NCBI RefSeq assembly: GCF_024347475.1
Contig: NZ_AP025487.1
Coordinates: forward strand, 2,108,001 to 2,172,000
Reading direction: 5' to 3'
DNA: 64,000 nucleotides
Source: Vibrio fortis
Lineage (GTDB): Bacteria; Pseudomonadota; Gammaproteobacteria; Enterobacterales; Vibrionaceae
Numbering within the stretch: the first letter of the stretch is position 1; the number at the start of each line of letters is the position of its first letter. The position numbers and the translations under genes are program-made. The notes under the pieces are model-generated. The model searched no databases and had not been told where the DNA came from. It saw only the letters and a program-made list of their open reading frames with translations. Shown here piece by piece: positions 31,401 to 39,110 of the stretch.

Positions 31401-31874
31401 CTTGATGATCTTCTGCGAGAGCAAACAGAGATTGAAATGCGTCTACCTGCGCTGCTTCCAGATGACTATATTCCAGACATCAATACTCGCTTGTCGACAT
31501 ACAAGCGCATCGCTAGCGTGGCCAACAATGATGAACTGGCAGAGCTGAAAGTAGAGCTTATCGATCGCTTCGGTGTACTGCCTGACGCAACCAAGAACTT
31601 ACTGTCAGTCTCTGAACTGAAACTGGCGGCGGCGGCCATCAAAGCGAAGAAAATTGAAGCCCATGATAAAGGTGGTTTCTTAGAATTCTACCCAGACGCT
31701 GACATAAACCCTGCGTACCTTGTTAAACTATTGCAATCTCAACCGCAAAAGTTTTCAATGGAAGGGCCAACTAAGTTCAAGTTTACGGTACCATTGGTAG
31801 ACAGACGGAAGCGAATTCAATTTGTCGGTGACCTTTTGGGTGAATTTAGACAAAACTTGCTGCCTGCAAGCTAA
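28413..31874 (+). CDS. mfd: Transcription-repair coupling factor Mfd
   Basis: Mfd removes RNA polymerase stalled at DNA lesions and recruits UvrA. The 1153 residues (1148 in E. coli) include the UvrB-homology region at the N-terminus (DWETLPYDSFSPHQEI), an RNA-polymerase interaction domain with GQPVVHIDHGIGRYIGL, the RecG-like translocase with Walker A GDVGFGKT at 631-638 and DEEH at 732-735, motif VI (QLRGRVGRSHHQAYAYL) and the C-terminal TRCF domain. The start at 28413 follows the PilZ gene directly. Confidence 0.98.
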   Translation: MTDTSIFTLPTPSGAGDKKHLGNLIGSSLAASIAGLAEQHNSHTLLAVPDPQIALKLQSEIEQFTQHSVNLFPDWETLPYDSFSPHQEIISDRIAHLYALPTLKTGITIVPISTLLQRQSPREFLLQHTLMVKTGDLYSLEKLRLQLEKSGYRYVDQVFGPGEYASRGSILDLFPMGSKDPYRIDFFDDEIDTIRTFDPENQRSIADIDEIRLLPAHEFPTSDSAIEDFRIRWRQQFEARREPESVYMQVSKGTWPAGIEYWQPLFFDQTETLFDYVADDTQILALGDIEQAVDTFLTDVEHRYEQRGVDPLRPLLSPDQLWLKKDELFGHFKQKAQVVLSLDSLEEKSGRTNLPVSALPDLSVQHQNKEPLANLRKFTESFSGKIVFSVESQGRREALCELLQGIKIRPVEVETLQKSLLEKDKFNLVLGSSEHGFIDTQRELAFICESDLLGDRVIQRRKKDKKSVNSDTVIRHLAELKPGQPVVHIDHGIGRYIGLQTLEAGGMKTEYVTLEYQNDAKLYVPVASLNLIGRYSGGAEETAPLHKLGGEAWQKARKRAAEKVRDVAAELLDVYAKRELKPGYKFVLDRGQYATFKSGFPFEETDDQSMAINAVLSDMCQPKAMDRLVCGDVGFGKTEVAMRAAFVCTDNEKQVAVLVPTTLLAQQHFENFRDRFANLPIRVEVLSRFKSAKEQKQILADVAEGKVDIVVGTHKLLSSDIKFHDLGLLIVDEEHRFGVRQKEKVKAMRADVDILTLTATPIPRTLNMAMSGMRDLSIIATPPARRLAIKTFVRQSDDAVVREAVLREIMRGGQVYFLHNQVDTIEKTAESLQKLIPEARVTVAHGQMRERELERIMNDFYHQRFNLLVCTTIIETGIDVPTANTILMDRADNLGLAQLHQLRGRVGRSHHQAYAYLLTPHPKAMTKDAIKRLDAIASLEDLGAGFTLATHDLEIRGAGELLGDEQSGQIQSVGFSLYMEMLEQAVEALKEGKEPSLDDLLREQTEIEMRLPALLPDDYIPDINTRLSTYKRIASVANNDELAELKVELIDRFGVLPDATKNLLSVSELKLAAAAIKAKKIEAHDKGGFLEFYPDADINPAYLVKLLQSQPQKFSMEGPTKFKFTVPLVDRRKRIQFVGDLLGEFRQNLLPAS

Positions 31875-31906
31875 TTCCACTCTTTTTCACTGAGCATTTA
31901 ATTTAT

Positions 31907-31926
31907 CCAGCCGGCGTTCCGGCTGG
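31907..31926 (+). other. Strong hairpin between mfd and csiV
   Basis: CCAGCCGG, four-base loop CGTT, CCGGCTGG. No T run follows: the next bases GATACGGAGTAAAA carry the csiV ribosome binding site. It is more likely an mRNA stabiliser, processing site or attenuator than a simple terminator. Confidence 0.5.
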
Positions 31927-31940
31927 GATACGGAGTAAAA

Positions 31941-32708
31941 ATGAAACGACTGATCCCACTACTACTATTGTTGGTCTCTATGCCAAGTTTGGCACAAAGA
32001 CAATTTGATATAGAAGTGATCATTTTCAAGCGTGCTGTTGATGCTGAACAGGTCAATGAATCATGGCCAAACAGCCTTCCTGAAATTTCTCTTGAGCGTG
32101 CTGGCTCTTTCCAAAACTCTCAGTTTCGAGCTCAAAAAGGCGTCCAGATGCTGCCTTACTCTGCGTATGAGCTGAATGATGAGAAAGAAAAGCTGCGCAA
32201 ACATGCTGGTTTTGATGTGTTAATGCATACTGCTTGGCGTCAAGGTGACGAAGGCCGTAATGCTGCACCAGTGTTCCGTATTCAAGCGGGTAAAGATTAC
32301 TCTAAATCTTTTAACGCCGATGGTTCAGAAAAGAGTGCTGTCGCCACAACCAATGCCGAAGGCATTAAAGAAGAGACTATTGATAAGCCTCTATATGAAC
32401 TGGATGGTAAGCTGCAAATCTACGTTCAGCACTATCTATACGCAGAGACAACTCTTGATCTAAAAGCGCCAAGTGTTCGAGAAGTCACACTTCAAGAGCA
32501 GCAGATCGAACTAGACTCGCCAGTCAGTGGTGCCGATAGTACTATTCAAGTAGGCAATTTGACCGAAATCTCTCCAACCGTAAAAGTTGAAGAGTTTCTG
32601 AAAAGCTACCGTATGGACCAGAAGCGTCGCATGCGCAGTACCGAAACACACTACCTAGATCACCCGCTATTAGGCATGATCATTCAGGTTCGTCGAGTTG
32701 CACAGTAA
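31941..32708 (+). CDS. csiV: Peptidoglycan-binding regulator CsiV
   Basis: CsiV is a periplasmic protein described in V. cholerae as needed for activation of the cell-wall synthase PBP1A through LpoA. The 255-residue product has a Sec signal ending MPSLA-QR, the FDIEVIIFKRAVDAE opening of the family, a central acidic and variable stretch, and a conserved C-terminus HPLLGMIIQVRRV. It lies directly after mfd, as in V. cholerae. GGAG 5-6 bases upstream supports the start. Confidence 0.88.
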   Translation: MKRLIPLLLLLVSMPSLAQRQFDIEVIIFKRAVDAEQVNESWPNSLPEISLERAGSFQNSQFRAQKGVQMLPYSAYELNDEKEKLRKHAGFDVLMHTAWRQGDEGRNAAPVFRIQAGKDYSKSFNADGSEKSAVATTNAEGIKEETIDKPLYELDGKLQIYVQHYLYAETTLDLKAPSVREVTLQEQQIELDSPVSGADSTIQVGNLTEISPTVKVEEFLKSYRMDQKRRMRSTETHYLDHPLLGMIIQVRRVAQ

Positions 32709-32747
32709 CCAAAGCTGTCAATAAGCTACACTTAATATGCTATCGAT

Positions 32748-32773
32748 ACGCCCTCCTAGTGAGGGCGTTTTGT
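32748..32773 (+). terminator. Terminator after csiV
   Basis: ACGCCCTC, loop CTAGT, GAGGGCGT, then TTTGTTATT. Confidence 0.82.
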
Positions 32774-32788
32774 TATTAGGAGGGCGAT

Positions 32789-33334
32789 ATGAGTCCCGAT
32801 TTTCACATAGTGACCCGCAACTTAGTCCTCAGGATCATAGAAGAGTCTGATGCGCCCGAGTTTACTCAGTGTATCCAACAATCACCGAGCCTATTTCGTT
32901 GGGTTGATTGGTGCCACGCAGAGTATTCACAACAAGAGGCAGAAAAGTTTATCCTTGCCACTCGACTCAACTGGGTCAAAGCCGATGCATTCGGTTTTGG
33001 AGTATTTGATCGAGAAAGTGACAGATTAATGGGGATGGTAGCAATCAACGAGCTCTACCACACCTTCAACATGGCAAGCTTAGGCTATTGGGTCGCAGAT
33101 AAATATCAAAGACGCGGCATCGCAAAGGAGGCTATGTTAGCGCTGTTCGAGTTCTGTTTTTCTCAACTCAAACTCACTCGCCTTGAGATTGTCTGTGACC
33201 TCGAAAACTTGCCAAGCCAACACCTCATCGAAGCATGCGGTGCAGAACGTGAAACCATCGCTCGAAATCGGTTTATCTTCAATGGCAAACCCAAAGATGG
33301 AGTGGTATACGCGGTGCTTCCCCCTGGGTATTAA
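32789..33334 (+). CDS. GNAT acetyltransferase, RimJ/RimL type
   Basis: A 181-residue N-acetyltransferase with the RimJ/RimL layout: N-terminal TRNLVLRIIEESDAPEF, a middle strand FGFGVFDRESDRLMG, and the acetyl-CoA loop YQRRGIAKEAM in motif A. Motif B is around LEIVCDLENLPSQHLIEACGA. Members acetylate protein N-termini or small amines, and this sequence alone does not reveal the substrate. GGAGG 9 bases ahead of the ATG is a strong ribosome binding site. It is flanked by terminators, so it is probably a single-gene unit. Confidence 0.88.
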   Translation: MSPDFHIVTRNLVLRIIEESDAPEFTQCIQQSPSLFRWVDWCHAEYSQQEAEKFILATRLNWVKADAFGFGVFDRESDRLMGMVAINELYHTFNMASLGYWVADKYQRRGIAKEAMLALFEFCFSQLKLTRLEIVCDLENLPSQHLIEACGAERETIARNRFIFNGKPKDGVVYAVLPPGY

Positions 33335-33363
33335 ATGTCCTTCCACCACGTCTCTTTCTAACC

Positions 33364-33388
33364 AAGCCGCACCTGATGCGGCTTTTTT
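33364..33388 (+). terminator. Terminator after the GNAT gene
   Basis: AAGCCGCA, loop CCTGA, TGCGGCTT and a T run. It isolates the SOS cassette that follows. Confidence 0.85.
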
Positions 33389-33467
33389 GTTTTTAAAACA
33401 AACAACTAGGTATGAGATTGACTTCTTTTTCTCATTTTTCTTCCCATAATTCTCAGAGTTAAGTATA

Positions 33468-33483
33468 CTGTATATATATACAG
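33468..33483 (+). promoter_or_regulatory. LexA operator (SOS box) of imuA-imuB-dnaE2
   Basis: CTGTATATATATACAG matches the gammaproteobacterial LexA consensus CTG-N10-CAG with full dyad symmetry. It ends 10 bases before the imuA start, so bound LexA would block the start region directly. The genes that follow are a known SOS-induced mutagenesis cassette, which supports the call. Confidence 0.95.
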
Positions 33484-33493
33484 GTATTTAACT

Positions 33494-34186
33494 ATGCATG
33501 AACTGATCAAAAATCTACAAGACCGCCAGCTTATTTGGAAAGGTCTGCAGCCTAGTACACAAGGGCAAACTCACTCAACAGGATACCCAGAGCTCGATAA
33601 TCAGCTAAATGGGGGCTTTCCTACGCACGGTGTCATAGAGGTCGAATCTCCGTCAGGCTTAGGAGAGATCCGTTTATTAACGCCTTACTTATCGCAACAA
33701 AATGCCCAACGCCTCGCTGTATTCATCAATCCTCCCGGCCATGTTTGTGGCGAGTATTTTGATGCTCAAGGGTTATCTCTTAATAACATTCTTGTGATTA
33801 CTCCAAAGAGCGATATCGAAGCGTTATGGGCTGCTGAACAGTGCCTAAAAAGTGGCGCCTGCTACTCTGTGCTGTTATGGGGAACTGAACTGGAGATCCA
33901 TCAGACAAAACGCCTACAAGCAGCTAGTGAAACCGGTCGGTGCTTACAGTTCCACTTTAAAGACAGTAACCATAATCAGCTCTCCCTACCCGTGTCACTC
34001 AGCATGAAACTATCGCCGTATCATCTTGGTTTGAAAGTTGAGGTCATTAAACGCAAAGGCAGTTGGTCTTACGGCAGTTTAGTCATTAACATGCAGCAGC
34101 ATTGGCCACTTTTAACTGAGCAAACATCGGCAGAGTTAAATGACAATTCGACCGTTGTCCCTTTTCCAATTGCGAGACAAGGGTGA
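33494..34186 (+). CDS. imuA: Translesion synthesis accessory protein ImuA
   Basis: ImuA (also called SulA-like or RecA-like) is a partner of ImuB and DnaE2 in damage-induced mutagenesis. The 230-residue protein has the RecA-fold opening STGYPELDNQLNGGFPTHGVIEVESPSGLG, but its P-loop position reads ESPSGLGE and lacks the Lys-Thr pair, so ATP binding is doubtful. The C-terminal part follows the ImuA pattern. The start ATG is at 33494, just behind the SOS box. It ends 3 bases before imuB. Confidence 0.92.
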   Translation: MHELIKNLQDRQLIWKGLQPSTQGQTHSTGYPELDNQLNGGFPTHGVIEVESPSGLGEIRLLTPYLSQQNAQRLAVFINPPGHVCGEYFDAQGLSLNNILVITPKSDIEALWAAEQCLKSGACYSVLLWGTELEIHQTKRLQAASETGRCLQFHFKDSNHNQLSLPVSLSMKLSPYHLGLKVEVIKRKGSWSYGSLVINMQQHWPLLTEQTSAELNDNSTVVPFPIARQG

Positions 34187-34189
34187 TCT

Positions 34190-35623
34190 ATGTTGTGGCT
34201 CTACCTTCACTTTCCATCATTGCAACTGGATAGTTTGTTCAGTGGTGAGAAACAAGATGAACACCCGCTGATCATTGTTGATGAAAAAACACATAAGGTT
34301 ATTCAAGCCAATGGTTTAGCTTTAGATTCAGGAATCACACTAGGTATGGGGCTAGCTTCGGCTGCTGCTCTCAATCACCAACTCCAAGTTCTTCCCTATC
34401 GTGCTGAACTTGAAGAAAACCGACTTAAAGAGATCGCACACTGGGCCTACCTAGTGACCTCTGATATGGCACTTCTGCCGCCTAATGGGCTTTTAATTAA
34501 AACGTCGAATATGTTGTCGCTCTATGACGGACTTGCTAACTACTGGAAAACGTTACAACTGCACCTTTCTACGTTAAATGTCCAATTCCATTTTGCTACT
34601 GGTTATTCACCACTCGCGGCTATTTTACTTGGAAAACAATCTCTTGATTTAATCACAAGCGACACAGAGGCAATGAAGCATCATGTTCAGCAACAAGAGT
34701 TAACCAGTACTGAATTGCCGCTTAAGCAAATAGAGCGTCTACAGCGTGTTGGGATGGATACGGTTGGTGACCTAATAAAACTGCCGATCCAAGATGTTGC
34801 ACGCCGATTTGATATTGACCTAGTGAACTATGTTGGGCGTCTAAATGGGCAATTTAAGCACCCTATCGACTTCTATCACCCACCAGAAAAGTTCGAGCAA
34901 TACCTTGAGTTACTGTTTGATATCGAGAACTTGCAATTCATTGAGAAACCGCTGGCTAAATTACTCAAACAACTCGAAGCCTTTTTAAAGCTCCGAGACC
35001 GGGTCGCGTTCGAAATCAAACTCACTCTGCATCTACGAGACTGTGAGGACCACTGTGTGCCTTTTTTCTCTGCACAAGGAGACTATCTAGCCACTAAATG
35101 GGCACAACTGACTCATCTCAGCCTAGAGTCTGTCACCATAAATGCTCCGGTGCAGGGCTTAACCTTATCCTTAATTCGTCATGGAGAGCCTCAAACGACC
35201 TACCATGACCTATTTGATGGCAATACAGGGACGCTCGCATCCTTAGATCTGCTGTCACTCTTGCAAGCTAAACTCGGGCAAGCCGCGATTCATTCGCCTT
35301 TAACCCATCAAGATCCAAGGCCGGAGAAAGCCAATCAATACTCACTGCCGAACTTAGCATCTCAGACCAAGAATAGAGAGCGTTCAACTAAGGCACCTGC
35401 ATTACCACAAAATCGCTTACGGCCGAGCATTTTATTGCCAACGCCGGAGCCATTAACGACACCTGTTACTTTATCTCAAGGCCCTGAGCGTATTGTTTCT
35501 GGATGGTGGGATGGCGAAAAAGTCATTCGAGACTATTTCATCGCGCGTTGCGAATCCGGGCGCTGGTTATGGGTGTTCCGCACACCAAACAAAGCATGGT
35601 TCATCCATGGGTTATTTAGTTAA
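34190..35623 (+). CDS. imuB: Y-family polymerase-like protein ImuB
   Basis: ImuB is a catalytically inactive Y-family polymerase homologue that bridges the beta clamp, ImuA and DnaE2. The 477 residues have a Y-family core (FATGYSPLAAILLGKQ, then the helix-hairpin-helix IERLQRVGMDTVGDLIKLP) and the ImuB C-terminus (GWWDGEKVIRDYFIAR, WVFRTPNKAWFIHGLF). The catalytic acids of active enzymes are missing: the N-terminus reads LYLHFPSLQLD and the SIDE-like motif is replaced by KTSNMLSLYDG. It runs in one operon with imuA and dnaE2. Confidence 0.93.
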   Translation: MLWLYLHFPSLQLDSLFSGEKQDEHPLIIVDEKTHKVIQANGLALDSGITLGMGLASAAALNHQLQVLPYRAELEENRLKEIAHWAYLVTSDMALLPPNGLLIKTSNMLSLYDGLANYWKTLQLHLSTLNVQFHFATGYSPLAAILLGKQSLDLITSDTEAMKHHVQQQELTSTELPLKQIERLQRVGMDTVGDLIKLPIQDVARRFDIDLVNYVGRLNGQFKHPIDFYHPPEKFEQYLELLFDIENLQFIEKPLAKLLKQLEAFLKLRDRVAFEIKLTLHLRDCEDHCVPFFSAQGDYLATKWAQLTHLSLESVTINAPVQGLTLSLIRHGEPQTTYHDLFDGNTGTLASLDLLSLLQAKLGQAAIHSPLTHQDPRPEKANQYSLPNLASQTKNRERSTKAPALPQNRLRPSILLPTPEPLTTPVTLSQGPERIVSGWWDGEKVIRDYFIARCESGRWLWVFRTPNKAWFIHGLFS

Positions 35624-35721
35624 TCGACTTCAGTAATGAATCAACTAGGTGTCACGCATAGGTTCGCTGTCGGCGATGACCAACCACCGTTTATACACTT
35701 TCATTAGGAACTTAATACGCT

Positions 35722-38700
35722 ATGGCACAGCACTACTCTGAACTCTTTTGTCAAAGCAATTACTCTTTCTTAGAGGGAGCATCCCATGCTGAAGAACTGG
35801 TCCTCCAAGCAGATTTCCTACGTTACAACGCATTGGCGATCACCGACGAGTGCTCGGTTGCGGGTATCGTGAAAGTGCACGCTGCAATAAAAGAGCACCA
35901 GCTAACGCTCAAACAAATTGTCGGCAGTATGTTTTGGCTAAACCAAGAGTGTCAATTGTTGTTGCTATGCCCAAACCGACAAGCTTACGCTGAACTATGT
36001 CGTATCATTACCAATGCACGTAGACGCAGTAACAAAGGACACTATCAACTCTCTGAGTGGGATATCATGTCAGCGAAGCACTGTTTGGTGATATGGCTCC
36101 CCCAGCAAACAGCTCAAGACAACCACTGGGGCAACTGGCTCAATCAACATCACTCTGGCCGACTTTGGATCGGAGTTCAACGTCATCTCAAGCAAGGCGA
36201 TCAAGAGTATGTATCTCATTGCTCTGCGCTTGCTCATCATCTTCAACTTCCAATCACCGCCTGCGGTGGCGTATTGATGCACAATGCCAATCGCCTGCCA
36301 TTACAGCACTCACTCACGGCGATAAAACATCAATGCTCGGTACCCGAAGTTGGCAGTCACTTACTGGCGAATGCCGAACGGTGTTTACGCAGCATGAATA
36401 AGCTCAGCCATATATTCCAAAAATCATGGTTGGATGAGAGCAACCATATCGCGAGCCTGTGCGAGTTTGATCTTGATAGCTTACGCTATGAATATCCAAG
36501 TGAACTGATCCCTGCAGGACAAACACCAAATCAATATCTCAGAAATTTAGTTGAACAAGGGAAGAAAAATCGTTTCCCTGATGGGATCCCCCTAGATATT
36601 GAACAGATCATAGAAAAGGAGTTGAGCTTAATTGAAGAACTCGATTACCCATTCTTTTTCTTAACCATTCACGACATTGTCATGTTCGCCAAACAGAAAG
36701 GCATTCTTTACCAAGGCAGAGGCTCTGCTGCTAACTCTGTTGTGTGTTACTGCCTTGAGATCACCTCTGTCGACCCACGTCAGATATCCGTACTTTTTGA
36801 GCGCTTCATCAGTAAAGAACGCAACGAGCCACCTGATATTGATGTGGACTTTGAGCATGAACGTCGTGAAGAAGTTATCCAATACATCTACCAAAAGTAT
36901 GGTCGAGAGCGCGCAGCCTTAGCAGCAACGGTGATCTCTTATCGTTTTAAAAGTGCAGTAAGAGATGTTGGCAAAGCACTAGGGCTACAAGAGGCACAAC
37001 TGGATTACTTCATCAAAAACACCAATCGTCGAGATAAACATCAAGGCTGGCTGGCACAACTGACACAACTTGGTCTACAGCCTGATTCTCTTAAAGGAAA
37101 GCAGTTCATCCATTTGGTCGATGAGATCATTGGCTTCCCGCGTCACTTATCTCAACATGTGGGCGGCTTTGTGATCTCTTCAGGACCACTTTACGAGCTT
37201 GTTCCTGTAGAAAATGCCGCTATGCAAGAGCGTACGATTATTCAATGGGATAAGGACGATTTAGAGGCGCTTGGGTTACTCAAGGTCGATGTATTAGCCC
37301 TCGGTATGCTATCCGCGATCCGTAAATGTTTTACCATGATCCAGCAGCACTATGGGCGATCCCTCTCCATTGCAGAGATCACTCGTTTACAAGACGATCC
37401 CAATGTCTACGGCATGATTCAGAGAGCAGATACGGTCGGTATCTTCCAGATCGAATCCCGAGCGCAAATGAGTATGCTGCCACGTCTAAGACCAAGAAGT
37501 TATTACGACTTGGTGATTCAGATCGCCATCGTACGCCCAGGACCAATCCAAGGTGATATGGTGCACCCGTTTTTGAAACGAAGAAATGGACAAGAGCCCA
37601 TCGACTACCCATCTTCCGAGGTTGAATCAGTACTATCTCGCACATTAGGTGTTCCTATTTTTCAAGAACAGGTGATTAAGCTCGCGATGGTTGCCGCCGG
37701 ATTTACTGGCGGTGAGGCAGACCAACTGCGACGTGCCATGGCGGCTTGGAAAAAGCACGGTAATGTATTTAAGTTCAAATCTAAACTGATTGATGGCATG
37801 CAAAGTCGCGGCTACGACATCACCTTTGCCGAGCAGATCTTTAAACAGATTTGTGGCTTTGGTGAGTATGGTTTTCCCGAGAGCCACTCGGCATCTTTTG
37901 CCGTACTCGCGTATTGCTCAGCATGGTTAAAATACTATTATCCCGAATGTTTCTATGCCTCATTACTGAATAGCCAACCTATGGGCTTCTACAGCCCATC
38001 ACAACTAGTACAAGATGCACAGAGACACGGCGTCAAAGTACTTCCGGTGTGCGTTAACGCTTCACAACGAGACCATACCGTCGCCAACAAAGCGAATAAA
38101 TTAGCCATTCGACTAGGGTTGAGACAGGTCAAAGGTTTAAGTGAACAAGCGATGGAGAGCTTAGTAGCTAATCGACCTTACCAAGGTTATAGCCACCCCA
38201 ATCAAATCACTCAACTCTCAATCAATCGTAGAGATATTGAGCTATTGGCTTCAGCGAATGCGATGCACAGTGTATCCGGCGATCGCTTTCAAACTCGCTG
38301 GGCTTTAATGGATTCCGCCTCTGAACTGCCACTTTTTAGAGATGTTTACGAATCATCTCAACCACTGCGCCAACCCAATGCAACACAAGATCTACTGGAA
38401 GATTTTACCAGTACTGGTATCTCTCTCAATCAACATCCAATAACCTTGCTTGAGCAAGCGAATAAATTGGGTCGCTTTACTCACATGCAAGATCTTAAGC
38501 ATCAACGAGATAAATCTATGGTGACGGTTGTGGGTGTCGTGACGGGAAAACAGTCTCCCGGAACCGCAGCTGGCGTCACCTTTTTTACTCTAGAAGACAG
38601 TACTGGAAACATTAATGTGGTGGTATGGAAAGCCACTGCACGCAGCCAACAACAAGCCTACCTCACCGCAAAGATATTAAAAGTGAAAGGGATTATCGAG

Positions 38701-38796
38701 AAGGAAGGCGATGTCCTTCATGTGATTGCAGGTAAACTTATCGACCTGACTGATGAATTGACTGGATTAAAAACAAAATCGCGAGAGTTTCACTAA
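35722..38796 (+). CDS. dnaE2: Error-prone DNA polymerase DnaE2 (ImuC)
   Basis: C-family polymerase used for translesion synthesis and induced mutagenesis. The 1024-residue protein begins with a PHP domain (YSFLEGASHAEELV) and has the catalytic site PDIDVDF at residues 371-377, followed by EVIQYIYQKYGRERAALAATV. The fingers show QIAIVRPGPIQG and the C-terminus carries an OB-fold (MVTVVGVVTGKQSPGTAAGVTFFTLEDSTG). It is shorter than DnaE1 (about 1160), as expected. The gap to imuB is 98 bases with no hairpin seen, so co-transcription is likely. Confidence 0.96.
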   Translation: MAQHYSELFCQSNYSFLEGASHAEELVLQADFLRYNALAITDECSVAGIVKVHAAIKEHQLTLKQIVGSMFWLNQECQLLLLCPNRQAYAELCRIITNARRRSNKGHYQLSEWDIMSAKHCLVIWLPQQTAQDNHWGNWLNQHHSGRLWIGVQRHLKQGDQEYVSHCSALAHHLQLPITACGGVLMHNANRLPLQHSLTAIKHQCSVPEVGSHLLANAERCLRSMNKLSHIFQKSWLDESNHIASLCEFDLDSLRYEYPSELIPAGQTPNQYLRNLVEQGKKNRFPDGIPLDIEQIIEKELSLIEELDYPFFFLTIHDIVMFAKQKGILYQGRGSAANSVVCYCLEITSVDPRQISVLFERFISKERNEPPDIDVDFEHERREEVIQYIYQKYGRERAALAATVISYRFKSAVRDVGKALGLQEAQLDYFIKNTNRRDKHQGWLAQLTQLGLQPDSLKGKQFIHLVDEIIGFPRHLSQHVGGFVISSGPLYELVPVENAAMQERTIIQWDKDDLEALGLLKVDVLALGMLSAIRKCFTMIQQHYGRSLSIAEITRLQDDPNVYGMIQRADTVGIFQIESRAQMSMLPRLRPRSYYDLVIQIAIVRPGPIQGDMVHPFLKRRNGQEPIDYPSSEVESVLSRTLGVPIFQEQVIKLAMVAAGFTGGEADQLRRAMAAWKKHGNVFKFKSKLIDGMQSRGYDITFAEQIFKQICGFGEYGFPESHSASFAVLAYCSAWLKYYYPECFYASLLNSQPMGFYSPSQLVQDAQRHGVKVLPVCVNASQRDHTVANKANKLAIRLGLRQVKGLSEQAMESLVANRPYQGYSHPNQITQLSINRRDIELLASANAMHSVSGDRFQTRWALMDSASELPLFRDVYESSQPLRQPNATQDLLEDFTSTGISLNQHPITLLEQANKLGRFTHMQDLKHQRDKSMVTVVGVVTGKQSPGTAAGVTFFTLEDSTGNINVVVWKATARSQQQAYLTAKILKVKGIIEKEGDVLHVIAGKLIDLTDELTGLKTKSREFH

Positions 38797-38831
38797 CGAG
38801 AGGTGGTTTCTCAGTGAGAGACCATCTTTAA

Positions 38832-38862
38832 GAAATAGAAAAGGGAGGCAATTAGCCTCCCT
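38832..38862 (-). terminator. Terminator-like hairpin oriented to the minus strand
   Basis: GGGAGGC, five-base loop, GCCTCCC. The T-rich side (TTTTCTATTT) lies on the minus strand, while the plus side reads TCAATTCTAAT. It would end minus-strand transcription coming from cheV or the small frame beside it better than dnaE2. Confidence 0.6.
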
Positions 38863-38880
38863 CAATTCTAATACGTTGAA

Positions 38881-38976
38881 TTAAACTTCAACATCAGCTT
38901 CCGTACGTCTTTTCTTAAATTCCCTATACAGTAATAAACTCAAAGTCATAACGACTTTAGACGTTAACCATATCAT
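38881..38976 (-). CDS. Possible 31-residue small protein
   Basis: An ATG at 38976 opens a frame of 31 residues (MIWLTSKVVMTLSLLLYREF, then KKRRTEADVEV). It has a hydrophobic stretch followed by a basic-acidic tail, like a one-helix membrane protein. A stop precedes the ATG in frame and a minus-strand terminator lies 19 bases after its stop. The ribosome binding site is weak, and an internal ATG at 38949 is an alternative. It is not recognised and could be chance. Confidence 0.3.
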   Translation of the reverse strand: MIWLTSKVVMTLSLLLYREFKKRRTEADVEV

Positions 38977-39110
38977 TAAGAGGGATTACCTTAGATTGTG
39001 CATGAAAAGTTACGTTAGTTGGTACATATTCGATATGCTCAAATATGCACCAAGAATATAGCAAACGTTTTCCGTAAAATCATCTAAAAATTACCGTACG
39101 ATGACATTAA

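Larger units (their letters stand above)
38797..39110. other. Intergenic region between convergent dnaE2 and cheV
   Basis: It is mostly AT-rich. It holds a hairpin at 38832-38862 and a possible 31-residue minus-strand gene at 38881-38976, each listed separately. I see nothing else in it. Confidence 0.5.

Noticed and set aside
38832..38862. Hairpin as the dnaE2 terminator
   Set aside because: No T run on the plus strand. The T-rich side is on the minus strand.
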